Below, one piece after another: positions 1 to 9,655 of a stretch of 35,116 nucleotides of DNA; position 1 is the stretch's first letter; every line of letters begins with the position of its first letter. Below the pieces are notes generated by a model. That model searched no databases, was not told the origin of the DNA, and was given only the letters and a program-made list of their open reading frames with translations. This stretch comes from Bryobacteraceae bacterium CoA2 C42. GTDB taxonomy: Bacteria; Acidobacteriota; Terriglobia; Bryobacterales; Bryobacteraceae. The DNA lies in the NCBI GenBank assembly GCA_019931245.1, contig JAINDL010000105.1, positions 1 through 35,116 of the forward strand, written 5' to 3'. Made by a program: the position numbers and the translations under genes.

Positions 1-816
1 CGCGTCCGGAAACAGCGGCAGCGACAGCCGGATGAACCCATACGTCCCCATCTTCAGCAACACCCCGGCCAGCAGCACCGAACCCGCCGTCGGCGCCTCC
101 GTGTGCGCGTCCGGCAGCCAGGTATGAAACGGCACCATCGGCACTTTAATCGCAAAACCCAGGAAAAACGCCCAGAAAAGCCACCGCTGCGTCTCCACCG
201 GCAACTGCGCCCGCAGCAACTCAGTCAACTCGAACGTGGCCCGCCCCAACTGCTGCCCGCCCTGCCAGTACAGCGCCACAATTCCCACCAGCAGCACCAC
301 GCTCCCCGCCACCGTGTACAGGAAAAACTTCATCGCCGCATACAGCCGCCGCTCCCCGCCCCATATCCCGATCAGGAAATACATCGGCACCAGCACCAGC
401 TCAAAAAACACAAAGAACAGCAGGATATCCAGCGACAAAAACAGCCCCAGCATCCCGAACTGCAGCAGCAGCAGCATCGCGTAGAACTCTTTGGCCCGCT
501 CCCGAATCGCGTTCCACGAAGCCAGCGCCGCCACCGGCCCCAGCAGCGCCGTCAACAGCACCAGCAGCAGGCTGATCCCATCGATCCCCACCAGATACTG
601 CGCCCCCAGCAACGGAATCCACGGCATCCGCTCGACGAACTGATAGCCGCCCGCCCCCCGGTCAAACGCCGTCCACAGCGGCGCCGCCAGCGCCAACCCG
701 CCCAGCAGCACCGCGTTCGCCCACAGCCGCACCGCCCCCGTCGCCCGCCCGGGAATCGCCAGCAGCACCACGAACCCAACCAAAGGAAGCGCCAGCAGCG
801 CCGTTAGCCACCCCAT
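1..816 (-). CDS. nuoM: NADH-quinone oxidoreductase subunit M, 3' end beyond window
   Basis: Antiporter-like membrane subunit of respiratory complex I, which helps couple quinone reduction to proton pumping. The frame is open from an ATG at 816 to the left edge, giving the first 272 residues. Visible family marks are the helix with FFELVLVPMYFLIG near residue 140, whose glutamate is the conserved proton-channel residue, and the later KVPMVPFHTWLPDAHTEAP block with its conserved lysine and histidine. The start lies only 3 bases after the nuoL stop, so it is translated from the same message. The C-terminal half, and probably nuoN, lie outside the window. The identification is firm. Confidence 0.95.
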   Translation of the reverse strand, partial: MGWLTALLALPLVGFVVLLAIPGRATGAVRLWANAVLLGGLALAAPLWTAFDRGAGGYQFVERMPWIPLLGAQYLVGIDGISLLLVLLTALLGPVAALASWNAIRERAKEFYAMLLLLQFGMLGLFLSLDILLFFVFFELVLVPMYFLIGIWGGERRLYAAMKFFLYTVAGSVVLLVGIVALYWQGGQQLGRATFELTELLRAQLPVETQRWLFWAFFLGFAIKVPMVPFHTWLPDAHTEAPTAGSVLLAGVLLKMGTYGFIRLSLPLFPDA

Positions 817-819
817 CGC

Positions 820-2820
820 TTAGGCGCTCCTCCACAGGTACCACCCGGCCATCGCCGCCAGACTCAACACAATCACCACCCCGTAGCTCTGCGCCATCCC
901 GCTCTGCGCGTACCGCACCGGAAACGACGACGCCTTAACGGAAAACGCCGTCAGCCGCACCAACCCGTCCACCACCCACGTATCGTTCCACTTGCTGATC
1001 GCCCCCAACCGTCGCCCCAGCCAGCCCGCGCCGTCCACCCCGCCGTCAATCACCCCGCGGTCCCAAGCCGCCAGCCACTCGCCGCCCCCCCGCGCCAAAC
1101 CACGCACCACCACCCGGGCGTACAACCCGTCCACGCCGCCGCCCCCCCGCAGCCAACGCACCATCCCGCCCCCGCCATCGGCCCACCCTTCCCCCGCCCC
1201 CCCGCCATAAACCCGGTACGCCCCGCCGAGCCCCACCATGGCCACCAGCGCCGAAGCCGCCAGAATGGACCACGAATGCGCCTCCGGACTCGCGCCCAGC
1301 CACGCCGCAAACGGCCCCGCCAGCCATCCCGCCCCCAGCGACCCTACGCTCAACACCCACAACGGCACCGTCATCCGCTTCGGCGACTCGTGCACATGCC
1401 GCCCGCCCCGGTACTCGCCCCCGAACACCAGCAAACACAGCCGGCCCATATAGAACGCGGTCAGCAGCGCCGTCAGCAACCCCGCCGCGAACAGCGCCGG
1501 CGAAGCCGCCCACGCCGCCGTCAAAATCGAATCTTTCGAAAAGAAGCCCGCCAAACCCGGAGCCCCCGCCAGCGCCAGCGCGCCCAGCACCATCGTCCGG
1601 TACGTCTGCGGCATCCGCCGCCGCAGCCCGCCCATGCGCCGCAAATCCTGCTCCCCGTCGAGCGCGTGAATCACCGACCCCGCGCCCAAAAACAGCTGCG
1701 CCTTGAAAAAGGCATGCGTCACCACGTGGAACAGCGCCGCCCAGTACGCCCCCACCCCCAGCGCCAGAAACATCAGCCCCAACTGGCTCACCGTCGAATA
1801 CGCCAGGACTTTCTTGATATCGTGCTGCGTCAACGCCATCAGCGCCGCCGCCACCGCCGTCGCCGCGCCCAACCCCGCCGCCACCCCGCCCACCTCCGGC
1901 GTCAGCCGGAACAGCGGCTCCGCCCGCACAATCAGGTACACCCCCGCCGTCACCATCGTCGCCGCGTGCATCAGCGCCGACACCGGCGTCGGCCCCTCCA
2001 TCGCATCCGGCAGCCAGGGAAACAAAGGAATCTGCGCCGACTTGCCCACCGCCCCCATCAGCAGCAGCCCCGTCGCCCACGGCAGCAGCGGATGCGCCGC
2101 CGCCTCCATCGCCGTAAACCGCAGCGTCCCAAAGATACTGAGCAAAAACAGCAGTCCCAGCAAATACCCGGCATCGCCCACGCGGTTCATCAGAAACGCC
2201 TTCATCGCCGCATCGGTCGCCGTCTTGCGCTTGAAGTAAAACCCGATCAGCAGGTAACTCGCCAATCCCACGCCCTCCCAGCCCACGAACAGCAGCAGGT
2301 AGTTGTTCGCCAGCACCAGCACCAGCATAAAAAACACGAACAGGTTCAAGCAGCCAAAGTAGCGGTACAACCCGCCATCGTGCGCCATGTAGGCGATCGA
2401 ATAGACGTGGATCAAAAATCCGATGCCCGTCACCATCAGAATCATCACCGCGCTCACCGGATCGAGCAGATAGCCCCAGTCCGCCGTCAGCGTCACCGTG
2501 CGCCCGTCAAAGGCCGGAAACGGCAGCCCCGCCACCCAGGTAAACAACACCTGCTCGCGCCGCCCCGCCAGCACCGCCCCCAGGCTCCACAAGAACGACA
2601 GCAGCACAAAGCCCGAACACAGCGGCCCGATCAGCCATCGCAAGCCCTGCCGCGGCCGCAGATCCTGGTCGTGCCCCCCGTCGTGATGGTGCCCGTGCGC
2701 CGCCGGCCCCACCGCCTCCTGCGGGTCCAGATACTGGTGCCGCCCCAGCAGCATCATCAACGCCGCGCCCAGCAGCGGGAACACCGGAATCAGCCAGAGG
2801 GTATCGAGAAACATGCTCAT
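820..2820 (-). CDS. nuoL: NADH-quinone oxidoreductase subunit L
   Basis: Largest antiporter-like membrane subunit of complex I, 666 residues (E. coli NuoL is about 610), carrying the long lateral helix at its C-terminus. Conserved blocks are VGWEGVGLASYLLIGFYF and GKSAQIPLFPWLPDAMEGPT followed by SALMHAATMVTAG, which hold the channel lysine and histidine residues, and GFFSKDSIL. Residues 41-53 form a histidine-rich loop (AHGHHHDGGHDQD) between the first two helices that I do not know as a standard NuoL feature. A glycine-rich stretch sits before the C-terminal region. The first ATG (2820) is 7 bases after the nuoK stop; a second ATG two codons in is an alternative start. Confidence 0.96.
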   Translation of the reverse strand: MSMFLDTLWLIPVFPLLGAALMMLLGRHQYLDPQEAVGPAAHGHHHDGGHDQDLRPRQGLRWLIGPLCSGFVLLSFLWSLGAVLAGRREQVLFTWVAGLPFPAFDGRTVTLTADWGYLLDPVSAVMILMVTGIGFLIHVYSIAYMAHDGGLYRYFGCLNLFVFFMLVLVLANNYLLLFVGWEGVGLASYLLIGFYFKRKTATDAAMKAFLMNRVGDAGYLLGLLFLLSIFGTLRFTAMEAAAHPLLPWATGLLLMGAVGKSAQIPLFPWLPDAMEGPTPVSALMHAATMVTAGVYLIVRAEPLFRLTPEVGGVAAGLGAATAVAAALMALTQHDIKKVLAYSTVSQLGLMFLALGVGAYWAALFHVVTHAFFKAQLFLGAGSVIHALDGEQDLRRMGGLRRRMPQTYRTMVLGALALAGAPGLAGFFSKDSILTAAWAASPALFAAGLLTALLTAFYMGRLCLLVFGGEYRGGRHVHESPKRMTVPLWVLSVGSLGAGWLAGPFAAWLGASPEAHSWSILAASALVAMVGLGGAYRVYGGGAGEGWADGGGGMVRWLRGGGGVDGLYARVVVRGLARGGGEWLAAWDRGVIDGGVDGAGWLGRRLGAISKWNDTWVVDGLVRLTAFSVKASSFPVRYAQSGMAQSYGVVIVLSLAAMAGWYLWRSA

Positions 2821-2827
2821 GCCAGCC

Positions 2828-3130
2828 CTACCACTTCAACAGATCGATCTCATCGACCTGCACCGTCTCCCGATTCCGGTAGAGCGCCAGCAGAATGCCC
2901 AAGCCCACCGCCGCCTCCGCCACCGCCACCGCAATCACGAACAACGCAAACACCTGCCCGGCCGCGTTGCCGTGGTGCCGGGCAAAGGCCACCAGATTCA
3001 GGTTCACCGCATTCAAAATCAGCTCAATCGACATCAGGATAATCACGATATTCCGCCGCAGCAGCAGCCCCGCCGTGCCGATCAGCAGCAGCACCAGACT
3101 CACCGCCACGTAGTGCATCGTCGGGATCAC
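2828..3130 (-). CDS. nuoK: NADH-quinone oxidoreductase subunit K
   Basis: Small three-helix subunit of the complex I membrane arm, 100 residues as is usual. The two membrane glutamates essential for proton transfer are present at the same numbers as in E. coli: Glu36 in [14 protein letters not shown] and Glu72 in [13 protein letters not shown]. The ATG overlaps the nuoJ stop by four bases (ATGA), which indicates translational coupling. The C-terminus, ending in LLKW, sits just before nuoL. Confidence 0.97.
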   Translation of the reverse strand: MIPTMHYVAVSLVLLLIGTAGLLLRRNIVIILMSIELILNAVNLNLVAFARHHGNAAGQVFALFVIAVAVAEAAVGLGILLALYRNRETVQVDEIDLLKW

Positions 3131-3621
3131 GCCCGCTTCCTCCCCAGCAGCACGCTGCCCACCACCGCCACCAGCAGCAGCAGCGAAACCACTTCAAACG
3201 GCACCAGGTAATCCTGCAGCAGCGTATCGGCCACCAGCTCCACGTTGCCCGTCTCCGGCATCCGCTGCGCCGGCGGCAACTGCACCCGGCTGCCCAGCAC
3301 CGCCAGCACCACCCCGGCCACCGCCGTCACCGCCGCCCCCACCGTCCACCGCCGGTGAAACTGCCGCAAGCCCCGCCCCGCGTCCAGGTTCACAAGCATG
3401 ATCACGAACAAAAACAGCAGCAGAATCCCGCCGATGTAGAGGATAATCTGCGCCACGAACAGAAACTCCGCCGTCAGCTGCAGATACAGCCCCGCCACCC
3501 CCAGCAGCGAAACCATCAGCGCAATCGCCGCGTGCACCGCGCTCGGCCGCGTCACGGCCAGCGCCGCCCCGCCCAGCGTCAGCGTCGTGAAAGCGTAGAA
3601 AAAGAGGGTGTCGAGAGTCAT
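3127..3621 (-). CDS. nuoJ: NADH-quinone oxidoreductase subunit J
   Basis: Membrane subunit of complex I near the quinone-cavity end of the arm, 164 residues with five predicted helices. The third helix contains [18 protein letters not shown], the segment that forms a pi-bulge and takes part in coupling in NuoJ/ND6 proteins. The last helix ([16 protein letters not shown]) is followed by a short basic tail. It overlaps nuoI by four bases at its start and nuoK by four bases at its end, so the three genes are read as one coupled unit. Confidence 0.95.
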   Translation of the reverse strand: MTLDTLFFYAFTTLTLGGAALAVTRPSAVHAAIALMVSLLGVAGLYLQLTAEFLFVAQIILYIGGILLLFLFVIMLVNLDAGRGLRQFHRRWTVGAAVTAVAGVVLAVLGSRVQLPPAQRMPETGNVELVADTLLQDYLVPFEVVSLLLLVAVVGSVLLGRKRA

Positions 3622-4073
3622 TGCCGGTATTGCGTGGGCCGCGGCCCCTCCTCAAGCGCCTGCCGGTCCCAGATCAGCCCCTCCCGCGTGTAGCTGGCCA
3701 GCTCAAAGTCCTGCGTCAGTTCGAGCGCGTCCACCGGACAGGCGTCCTCGCACAGCCCGCAGAACATGCACCGCGACAGGTCATAGGTAAAGTGCACCAG
3801 ATCCTTGCGCTTGGTCTCCGGGTTGCGCACACTGCCCACCACGATTAAATTCTCCGGGCACGCCACCGCGCACAGGTTGCAGGAAATGCACAGCGTCTCC
3901 TGCGTCTCCGGGTGCACGTTCAGCCGCGGCGCGCCCCGGTAGCGCTCGCTCACCGCCGGCCGCTCGCTCGGGTACTGCTCGGTGGCAATCTGGTCCGGGC
4001 TCTGGTGCCGGAAGGTCACCCACAAGCCCTCGAGCAGATCAAGGAGCAGGAATCGGCGCAGGAACCGCTTCAC
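3618..4073 (-). CDS. nuoI: NADH-quinone oxidoreductase subunit I, 2x[4Fe-4S] ferredoxin-type
   Basis: Peripheral-arm subunit of complex I that carries clusters N6a and N6b and passes electrons towards NuoB and quinone. 151 residues. Two full 4Fe-4S motifs are visible: Cys62, 65, 68, 72 in [12 protein letters not shown] and Cys102, 105, 108, 112 in [12 protein letters not shown]. The N-terminal amphipathic segment ([16 protein letters not shown]) is the usual membrane-associating helix. The gene follows nuoD directly with a 4-base overlap; nuoH, which usually lies between nuoD/G and nuoI, is absent here. Confidence 0.96.
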   Translation of the reverse strand: MKRFLRRFLLLDLLEGLWVTFRHQSPDQIATEQYPSERPAVSERYRGAPRLNVHPETQETLCISCNLCAVACPENLIVVGSVRNPETKRKDLVHFTYDLSRCMFCGLCEDACPVDALELTQDFELASYTREGLIWDRQALEEGPRPTQYRQ

Positions 4074-5173
4074 CGGTCCACCTCCCCCAGCACAATGTCA
4101 ATCGTGCCGATAATCGCCACCACGTCCGCCACCAGCGCGCCCTGCGCCATGTGGCCGAGCGCCTGCAGGTTCACAAACGATGGCGGCCGCACCCGCAGCC
4201 GGTAAGGCTGCGTCGTCCCGTCGCTCACGATAAAGTAGCCCAACTCGCCCTTCGGCGCCTCAATCGAAACGTAGGCCTCGCCCACCGCCGGCTTGATCAC
4301 CTTCGGCACCTTGGCCATAATCGGCCCGGCCGGTATGTTCGCTACCGCCTGCCGGATAATCCGCACCGACTCGCGCATCTCATCAAGCCGCACAAAGTAA
4401 CGGTCCAGCGTATCGCCCGACGTCCGCACCGGCACGTCGAACTCGTACTGCTCATAGCCCGAGTACGGCTGCGCCTTCCGCAGGTCCCACCCGACGCCCG
4501 CCGCCCGCAGCACCGGCCCCGTCACCCCGTACTGCTTACACGTTGCCGCGTCGATCACCCCCACGCCCCGCAGCCGCTCCCGCCAAATCCGGTTGCCGCT
4601 CAGCAGCTCCTCGTACTCGTCCACCTTGCCGAGAAACTGCCCGCAGAAGCTCTCCACCTCCCGCTCAAACCCCTCGTACAGCTCATACTGCAGCCCGCCA
4701 ATCCGGAAGGCGTGCGTCGTCAACCGCGCCCCGCAGTAGTTCTCGAAGATCTTCAGCACCGCCTCGCGCTCGCGCAGCGTATAAAACAGCGGCGTTATCG
4801 CGCCAATGTCGAGCGCGTGCGTCCCCAGCCACAGCAGGTGCGAGGCAATCCGGTTGAGCTCGGTCAGAATCACCCGCACCGCCTGCGCCCGCGGCGTCGC
4901 CACCGCGTTCAGCAACTTCTCCACCGCCAGGCAGTACCCCAGCCCGTTCGAAACGGCGGCCAGATAATCCATCCGGTCCACGTACGGCGCAAACTGCGTG
5001 TACGTCCGGTTCTCGGCAATCTTTTCAACGCCCCGGTGCAGATAACCAATGATGCAATCGGTGCTCTTAACGCGCTCCCCGTCCAACTTCAGGACAATCC
5101 GCAACACCCCGTGCGTAGACGGGTGCTGCGGTCCCATGTTCAGGACCATCTCGTTGCCGTCGAGCGCCGTCAT
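4070..5173 (-). CDS. nuoD: NADH-quinone oxidoreductase subunit D (49 kDa)
   Basis: Hydrogenase-large-subunit-like protein that forms most of the quinone-binding cavity of complex I. 367 residues, slightly shorter than the common length of about 400 because the N-terminus begins almost at the conserved [17 protein letters not shown] block. Further marks are [35 protein letters not shown] and the C-terminal [16 protein letters not shown], and the protein ends with the usual LGEVDR. It overlaps nuoC by four bases upstream and nuoI by four bases downstream. NuoC and NuoD are separate proteins here, unlike the fused NuoCD of enterobacteria. Confidence 0.97.
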   Translation of the reverse strand: MTALDGNEMVLNMGPQHPSTHGVLRIVLKLDGERVKSTDCIIGYLHRGVEKIAENRTYTQFAPYVDRMDYLAAVSNGLGYCLAVEKLLNAVATPRAQAVRVILTELNRIASHLLWLGTHALDIGAITPLFYTLREREAVLKIFENYCGARLTTHAFRIGGLQYELYEGFEREVESFCGQFLGKVDEYEELLSGNRIWRERLRGVGVIDAATCKQYGVTGPVLRAAGVGWDLRKAQPYSGYEQYEFDVPVRTSGDTLDRYFVRLDEMRESVRIIRQAVANIPAGPIMAKVPKVIKPAVGEAYVSIEAPKGELGYFIVSDGTTQPYRLRVRPPSFVNLQALGHMAQGALVADVVAIIGTIDIVLGEVDR

Positions 5174-5715
5174 TGCCCGCTCTCGATGCCGAGATTCGCC
5201 TGCACCCAGCCGTTATCCATCGCCAGAATGCCGTAGTCCTTCCGCAGCGGATAGCCGGACCACTCCTCCGGCATCAGAATGCGGCGCGGATCCGGATGCC
5301 CCGCAAACTCGATCCCGAACATGTCCAACACCTCCCGTTCGAGCCAGTTCGCCCCCGTAAACACCCCCACCGCCGTCGGCGCCCGCTCCCCCGCGCCGAC
5401 CCCCGCCTTCAGCCGCACCCGCTCGTTCCGCCCGTAGCTGTACACCACGTAAACCAGTTCAAACCGCGGCGTCCGCTTCGGATAATCCACCGCCGTAAGG
5501 TCCACGAGGTAGTCAAACCCCATCTCGTCCCGCAGCAGCGCCAACGCCGGAACCATCGCCTCCCGCGTCAAAACCGCGAACGGCTGCTCCAGGTACGAAC
5601 AGGTTTCGAGCACCGACGCGCCCAGCCGCTCCCGCAGCAGGTCCGGAATCGGACCCTCCCAGGGAACAGTTGCCATCACAGCCGGTGCCTTTGCGGGTTT
5701 TGGTTCTTCTGCCAT
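5170..5715 (-). CDS. nuoC: NADH-quinone oxidoreductase subunit C (30 kDa)
   Basis: Peripheral-arm subunit of complex I, 181 residues. The family signature is clear: [20 protein letters not shown] followed by [20 protein letters not shown]. The N-terminus is a short Pro/Ala/Lys-rich extension, and a second ATG at codon 14 (MATVPWEG) is a possible alternative start. I see no clear Shine-Dalgarno at either. It is the first gene of this nuo cluster: the 134 bases upstream contain a promoter candidate and no nuoA or nuoB, and the next gene upstream is the unrelated DUF2461 gene. Confidence 0.95.
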   Translation of the reverse strand: MAEEPKPAKAPAVMATVPWEGPIPDLLRERLGASVLETCSYLEQPFAVLTREAMVPALALLRDEMGFDYLVDLTAVDYPKRTPRFELVYVVYSYGRNERVRLKAGVGAGERAPTAVGVFTGANWLEREVLDMFGIEFAGHPDPRRILMPEEWSGYPLRKDYGILAMDNGWVQANLGIESGQ

Positions 5716-5779
5716 CGAATAGGGGACGGGTGCGGGACAACCCCCCGCCAGCGGTCAACCCTCTAGTGTAATCCCTATC

Positions 5780-5809
5780 AGGATAAGGAGGTTTCCCGGC
5801 GAGCGTCAA
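5780..5809 (-). promoter_or_regulatory. Candidate sigma-70-type promoter of the nuo operon
   Basis: On the minus strand TTGACG (5804-5809) and TATCCT (5780-5785) are separated by 18 bases. This is the only good pair in the 134-base gap between nuoC and the DUF2461 gene. It would give a leader of roughly 58 bases. A second -10-like TACACT lies just downstream without a matching -35. Inferred from sequence only. Confidence 0.4.
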
Positions 5810-5849
5810 TAAACTGCAAGGGAATGGCAACTGGCAGCATCCAAACGCC

Positions 5850-6587
5850 CTAGAAGTACTCCGAACGGATCGCCTTCCTCCCGCCCAGCGCCCCGTTCAA
5901 GAACAGGATTACCGGGTACATCGCCTCAAACCGCCGCGCCATCTCTTTCACAAACCCCGGACGCAGCGCCAGGGCAGGATCAAGACCGGTGTCCCAATAC
6001 AGCCACTGTTTCTTCCGCAGCCAGAACTCCGCCGGATGGTCCTTGGCAAACCCCTTCGGCGTCCGCGTCAACGCCTCGCCCTTCACCTCCCCGGCCACCC
6101 GCTGCCGCCGCTTATCCCCCACCAGCGCCGCCCACTCCTCCCATCCCTCGGCAATCCGGTTCCGGATCGCCAGCATCTGCTCCGGCCGCGGCATGTAAAT
6201 CCCCCCCGCAATCTCAATCTCAAACGGCGAAACCGACACGTAGTACCCCGCCAGCGACTCCTTCTCCACCGCCGAAGCGTGAAACCCCGCCGCCGCGTTC
6301 GTCTTGTACGGATGCTTCTCTTTGCTGAAGCGCACGTCCCGGTAGATCCGGTAGATCGCCCGCTTCGGCTCAGTGATGTACTCCGGCGCAAACCGCGCAA
6401 ACTCAGCGTTCAGCGCCTCCACCAGCTCACCGAGCGGCGCCTTCACCGTCGCCTCGTACATCTCCTTCCGCGGCTGAAACCACTCCCGCCGGTTGTTCTC
6501 CTTGAGCTCCCGCAGAAACTCGTAACCGGCCTCCGGAAACCCGCCAAACGCTGTCGCCATGTCTTTTAGAGTAAGCCGAACTGACAT
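5850..6587 (-). CDS. DUF2461 domain-containing protein
   Basis: Conserved protein of unknown biochemical function, 245 residues, matching the DUF2461 (TIGR02453) family in length and pattern. Visible marks are the N-terminal FLRELKENNRREWFQPRKEM, then IYRIYRDVRFSKEKHPYKTN with GFHASA, a beta-rich middle with YYVSVSPFEIEIAGGIY, and GFAKDHPAEFWLRKKQWLYW near the end. No signal peptide or membrane helix is seen, so it is probably cytoplasmic. The frame is open much further upstream, but that part runs antisense through murB. I chose ATG 6587 because it is preceded by GGGGAGGGGGC; ATG 6560 is the alternative. It is divergent from murB with only 30 bases between start codons. Confidence 0.85.
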   Translation of the reverse strand: MSVRLTLKDMATAFGGFPEAGYEFLRELKENNRREWFQPRKEMYEATVKAPLGELVEALNAEFARFAPEYITEPKRAIYRIYRDVRFSKEKHPYKTNAAAGFHASAVEKESLAGYYVSVSPFEIEIAGGIYMPRPEQMLAIRNRIAEGWEEWAALVGDKRRQRVAGEVKGEALTRTPKGFAKDHPAEFWLRKKQWLYWDTGLDPALALRPGFVKEMARRFEAMYPVILFLNGALGGRKAIRSEYF

Positions 6588-6617
6588 GCCCCCTCCCCGT
6601 CCGCGATAATCGGAGCA

Positions 6618-7580
6618 ATGACTGCCGCCCTCGCCGCGCTCGCCCCACTCGAGACCATTCCCGGTCTCGCCGTGCGCCCCGGTGCCCTCCTCCGCGACTA
6701 CACCCGCTTCCGCCTCGGCGGCCCCTGCCACGCTCTCCTCACCGCCTCCACCGAAGCCGCCTACCGCGCCGCCCACGAACTCCTCCTCGCCTCCGGCCTC
6801 CCCTGGACCACCATCGGCGGCGGCACCAACCTCATCGTCAGCGACGCCGGCTACCCCGGCCTCGTCCTCCAATACGCCGCCGCCGGGCTCACCACCCACG
6901 GCACCCACGTCCAGGTCGAAGCCGGCGCCGACCTCAACGCCCTCGTCGACTTCGCCAACGCCCACGGTCTCGCCGGCCTTGAAGCCATGGCCGGCATCCC
7001 CGGCTGGGTCGGCGCCGCCATCTACGGCAACGCCGGCGCCTACGGCCAGTCCATCGCCGAACGCATCCATTGGGTTCGTTTCGTCAAGGGCGCGCAAGTC
7101 GTCACCTACAGCCGCGCCGAATGCGAGTTCCGCTACCGCGAAAGCATCTTTAAACGCCACAAGCCATGGCAGATCCTCTCGGCCGAACTCACCCTCAGCC
7201 CCGGCGACCCCACCGCCCTCGCCGCCCGTTCGGCCGAAATCCGCGCCACCCGCGACGCCAAGTTCCCCCCCACCATGCAGTGCGCCGGGTCCATTTTTAA
7301 GAACCTCCTGCTCCGCGACCTGCCCCCCGAAACCGCCGCCCAAGTGCCGGCCAACGTCATTCGCGAAGGCAAAATCCCCGCCGGCTGGTTCCTCGAACAG
7401 GTCGGCGCCAAAGGCCTCGCCATCGGCAACATCCGCGTCGCCGCCTACCACGCCAACCTCGTCTATAACATCGGCGGCGGCGTCACGGCCGACTTAGTCG
7501 CCCTGCTTAACGAACTCAAACAGCGCGTCCACGCCCGCTTCGGCCTCGTCATTGAAGAAGAGGTCCAGTTCCTTCCCTGA
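6618..7580 (+). CDS. murB: UDP-N-acetylmuramate dehydrogenase (MurB)
   Basis: FAD-dependent, NADPH-using reductase that converts UDP-GlcNAc-enolpyruvate to UDP-MurNAc in the cytoplasmic stage of peptidoglycan synthesis. 320 residues. The FAD-binding region shows [20 protein letters not shown] and [19 protein letters not shown]. The catalytic part shows [21 protein letters not shown] (holding the serine that protonates the intermediate) and [13 protein letters not shown], ending with the conserved glutamate in EEEVQFL. The motif after GSIFKN is usually proline and is leucine here, a mild oddity. It stands apart from any dcw cluster, next to an isomerase gene that begins 29 bases later. Confidence 0.95.
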   Translation: MTAALAALAPLETIPGLAVRPGALLRDYTRFRLGGPCHALLTASTEAAYRAAHELLLASGLPWTTIGGGTNLIVSDAGYPGLVLQYAAAGLTTHGTHVQVEAGADLNALVDFANAHGLAGLEAMAGIPGWVGAAIYGNAGAYGQSIAERIHWVRFVKGAQVVTYSRAECEFRYRESIFKRHKPWQILSAELTLSPGDPTALAARSAEIRATRDAKFPPTMQCAGSIFKNLLLRDLPPETAAQVPANVIREGKIPAGWFLEQVGAKGLAIGNIRVAAYHANLVYNIGGGVTADLVALLNELKQRVHARFGLVIEEEVQFLP

Positions 7581-7609
7581 CCAATCGAAGTCATGACAAA
7601 CTGAAGGGT

Positions 7610-8527
7610 ATGCTTACTCTCGGATTTGTCTCGGCCATCCTGCCTGACCTCTCGCTCGCCGAAGTACTGAGTTTCGCCTCCAAGAACGGCTTCTCCGCCG
7701 TCGAGGTCATGTGCTGGCCCCAGGGCAAAGCGGAACGCCGCTACGCCGGCGTCACCCACATCGACGTCGCGGGCTTCACCGCCGACGACGCCAAACGCAT
7801 CCACGACCTCACCGCCCAGTTCGGCGTCGCCATCAGCGGCCTCGGCTACTATCCCAACCCCCTCACCGCCGACCCCGAAGAAGCCAAGCTCTACACCAGC
7901 CACATCAAAGCCGTCATCAAAGCCGCCCGCATGCTCGGCGTCGGCGTCATGAACACCTTCGTCGGCCGCGACCACACCAAGTCCGTCGACGACAACTGGC
8001 CCCGCTTCCTCAAAACCTGGAAGCCGCTCATCAAATACGCCGAAGACCAGGGCGTCAAGGTCGGCATCGAAAACTGCCCCATGTCGTTCACGAAGGACGA
8101 ATGGCCCGGCGGCAAGAATCTGATGACCTCCCCCGCCATCTGGCGCCGCGCCTTCAACGATATCCCCAGTGATCACTTCGGCCTCAACTTCGACCCCTCC
8201 CACTTCATCCTCCAGCACATGGACTACCTCCAGGCCATGCGCGAGTTCGCCCCCAAACTCGTCCACATGCACGCCAAAGACGCCCGCATCGACGTCGAAA
8301 AACTCAACCAGGTCGGCGTCTTCGCCCACCCCAATCTCTTCCACACCCCCAAGCTCCCCGGCCTCGGCGACGTCAACTGGGGTAAGTTTTTCAGCGTGCT
8401 CACCGAAACCGGCTACCGCGGCGCCGTCTGCATCGAAGTCGAAGACCGCGCCTACGAAGGCTCCCTCGAACTCCGCCAAGCCTCCCTCGTGCAAAGCGGC
8501 CGCTATCTCAAAAACTTCCTCCCCTAA
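7610..8527 (+). CDS. Sugar phosphate isomerase/epimerase family protein (TIM barrel)
   Basis: 305-residue TIM-barrel protein of the AP_endonuc_2/xylose-isomerase-like superfamily, whose members isomerise or epimerise sugars using a bound divalent metal. The likely metal ligands are visible at the ends of barrel strands: Glu154 ([10 protein letters not shown]), Asp195 and His198 (NFDPSHF), His221 (VHMHAKDAR) and Glu276 (CIEVEDR). No signal peptide is seen, so it should be cytoplasmic. The substrate cannot be read from the sequence; such genes are numerous in Acidobacteriota and Planctomycetota. It lies 29 bases after murB in the same direction and may share its transcript. Confidence 0.85.
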   Translation: MLTLGFVSAILPDLSLAEVLSFASKNGFSAVEVMCWPQGKAERRYAGVTHIDVAGFTADDAKRIHDLTAQFGVAISGLGYYPNPLTADPEEAKLYTSHIKAVIKAARMLGVGVMNTFVGRDHTKSVDDNWPRFLKTWKPLIKYAEDQGVKVGIENCPMSFTKDEWPGGKNLMTSPAIWRRAFNDIPSDHFGLNFDPSHFILQHMDYLQAMREFAPKLVHMHAKDARIDVEKLNQVGVFAHPNLFHTPKLPGLGDVNWGKFFSVLTETGYRGAVCIEVEDRAYEGSLELRQASLVQSGRYLKNFLP

Positions 8528-8553
8528 CTGCGTCGGGTAACCCCACGCCCTTG

Positions 8554-8565
8554 CGCGGGCCCGCG
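8554..8565. other. Perfect 12-bp palindrome between isomerase and PIN-TRAM genes
   Basis: CGCGGGCCCGCG is fully self-complementary with no loop and no T-run after it, so it does not look like an intrinsic terminator. It sits in the 84-base gap and could be a protein site or chance in GC-rich DNA. Confidence 0.25.
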
Positions 8566-8611
8566 TACTACGGTAGCTTATCCGTGCCCGCTTCTTCTCT
8601 TTCGAACCGTC

Positions 8612-9643
8612 GTGACTGACCTGTTAATCGTTCGCCTTGTCTTCATCGCTGCTCTAACCGCCGCGGCCTATCTCCTCCAACCGGCGGCCCTCGCCCCCTG
8701 GCCTGCCGCCGCCGCCGGAGCCCTCGCCGGCGGCCTCATCGTCGCCTTCGAACTCCGCATCCGCCAACTCCCCCTCCCCCGCCTCCTCGGCGCCGCCATC
8801 GGCAGCATCCTGGCCATCCTCGGCGCCTATCTCATGACCCTCGTCCTCGCCCAGGCCTTCCCCGCCAACCGCGATACCATCCCGTTTCTCGAGGTCATGC
8901 TGCTGCTCTGGATGACCTACTGCGGCATCGTCATCGGCGCCCACCAGGGCGGCAAACTCAACTGGGGCGCCTGCGGCACCCTCCTCGGCGGCCCGCCGCC
9001 CGCCGCCAAAGACGATCGCAAAATCCTCGACACCAGCGTCATCATCGACGGCCGCATCGCCGACATCGCCGAGACCGGCTTCCTCGAAGGAACGCTCATC
9101 ATCCCCGCCTTCGTCCTCCGCGAACTGCAGATGATCGCCGACTCGGCCGACTCCAACAAACGCAACCGCGGCCGCCGCGGACTCGACGTCCTCAGCCGCA
9201 TCCAGAAAAGCCCTGACATCCACATTCAGGTCACCGAGGAAGACTTCCCCCACATCCGCGAAGTGGATATGAAGCTGCTCGAACTCGCCAAACACCTCCA
9301 CGGGAAAGTGGTCACCAACGACTTCAACCTCAACAAAGTCGCCCAGATCCACGGCGTCGCCGTCCTCAACATCAACGAACTGGCTAACTCCCTCCGCCCC
9401 GTCGTCCTCCCCGGCGAGGTCATGAAGGTCTTTATCCTCAAAGAGGGCAAAGAACAGAATCAGGGCATCGCCTATCTCGACGACGGCACCATGGTCGTCG
9501 TTGACAACGCCCGGAAGATGATCTCCAAGACCATCGAGATCTCCGTCACCAGCGTCCTCCAAACCACCGCCGGTAAGATGATCTTCGGCCGCTTCGACGA
9601 GCGCATCCATTCCGCCGAAAAGGTGCAGGCCGCGTTACACTAA
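8612..9643 (+). CDS. YacL-like membrane PIN/TRAM domain protein
   Basis: 343-residue protein with four N-terminal membrane helices (about residues 3-22, 28-47, 57-82 and 90-110), a cytoplasmic PIN nuclease domain (about 135-255) and a C-terminal TRAM RNA-binding domain (about 262-325). The PIN acidic residues are present: Asp140 and Asp146 in ILDTSVIIDGRI, Glu171 in VLRELQMI, Asp219, and Asp237 in VVTNDFNLNK. The architecture and the position directly before ispD-ispF match YacL of Bacillus and its relatives; the RNA target is not known to me. The start codon is GTG, chosen because it gives the full first helix. A gap of 12 bases to ispD suggests one operon. Confidence 0.9.
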   Translation: MTDLLIVRLVFIAALTAAAYLLQPAALAPWPAAAAGALAGGLIVAFELRIRQLPLPRLLGAAIGSILAILGAYLMTLVLAQAFPANRDTIPFLEVMLLLWMTYCGIVIGAHQGGKLNWGACGTLLGGPPPAAKDDRKILDTSVIIDGRIADIAETGFLEGTLIIPAFVLRELQMIADSADSNKRNRGRRGLDVLSRIQKSPDIHIQVTEEDFPHIREVDMKLLELAKHLHGKVVTNDFNLNKVAQIHGVAVLNINELANSLRPVVLPGEVMKVFILKEGKEQNQGIAYLDDGTMVVVDNARKMISKTIEISVTSVLQTTAGKMIFGRFDERIHSAEKVQAALH

Positions 9644-9655
9644 AGATCCCTGACC

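Noticed and set aside
1276-3042. Long open frame (588 codons) on the plus strand opposite nuoL and nuoK
   Set aside because: Its translation is Arg/Gln/His/Pro-rich low-complexity sequence typical of the antisense of GC-rich genes; nuoL and nuoK on the other strand are unmistakable.
6588-7451. Upstream extension of the DUF2461 frame to 533 codons
   Set aside because: The extra part is Gly/Ala/Val/Asp/Glu-rich antisense of murB, and a good ribosome-binding site precedes ATG 6587.
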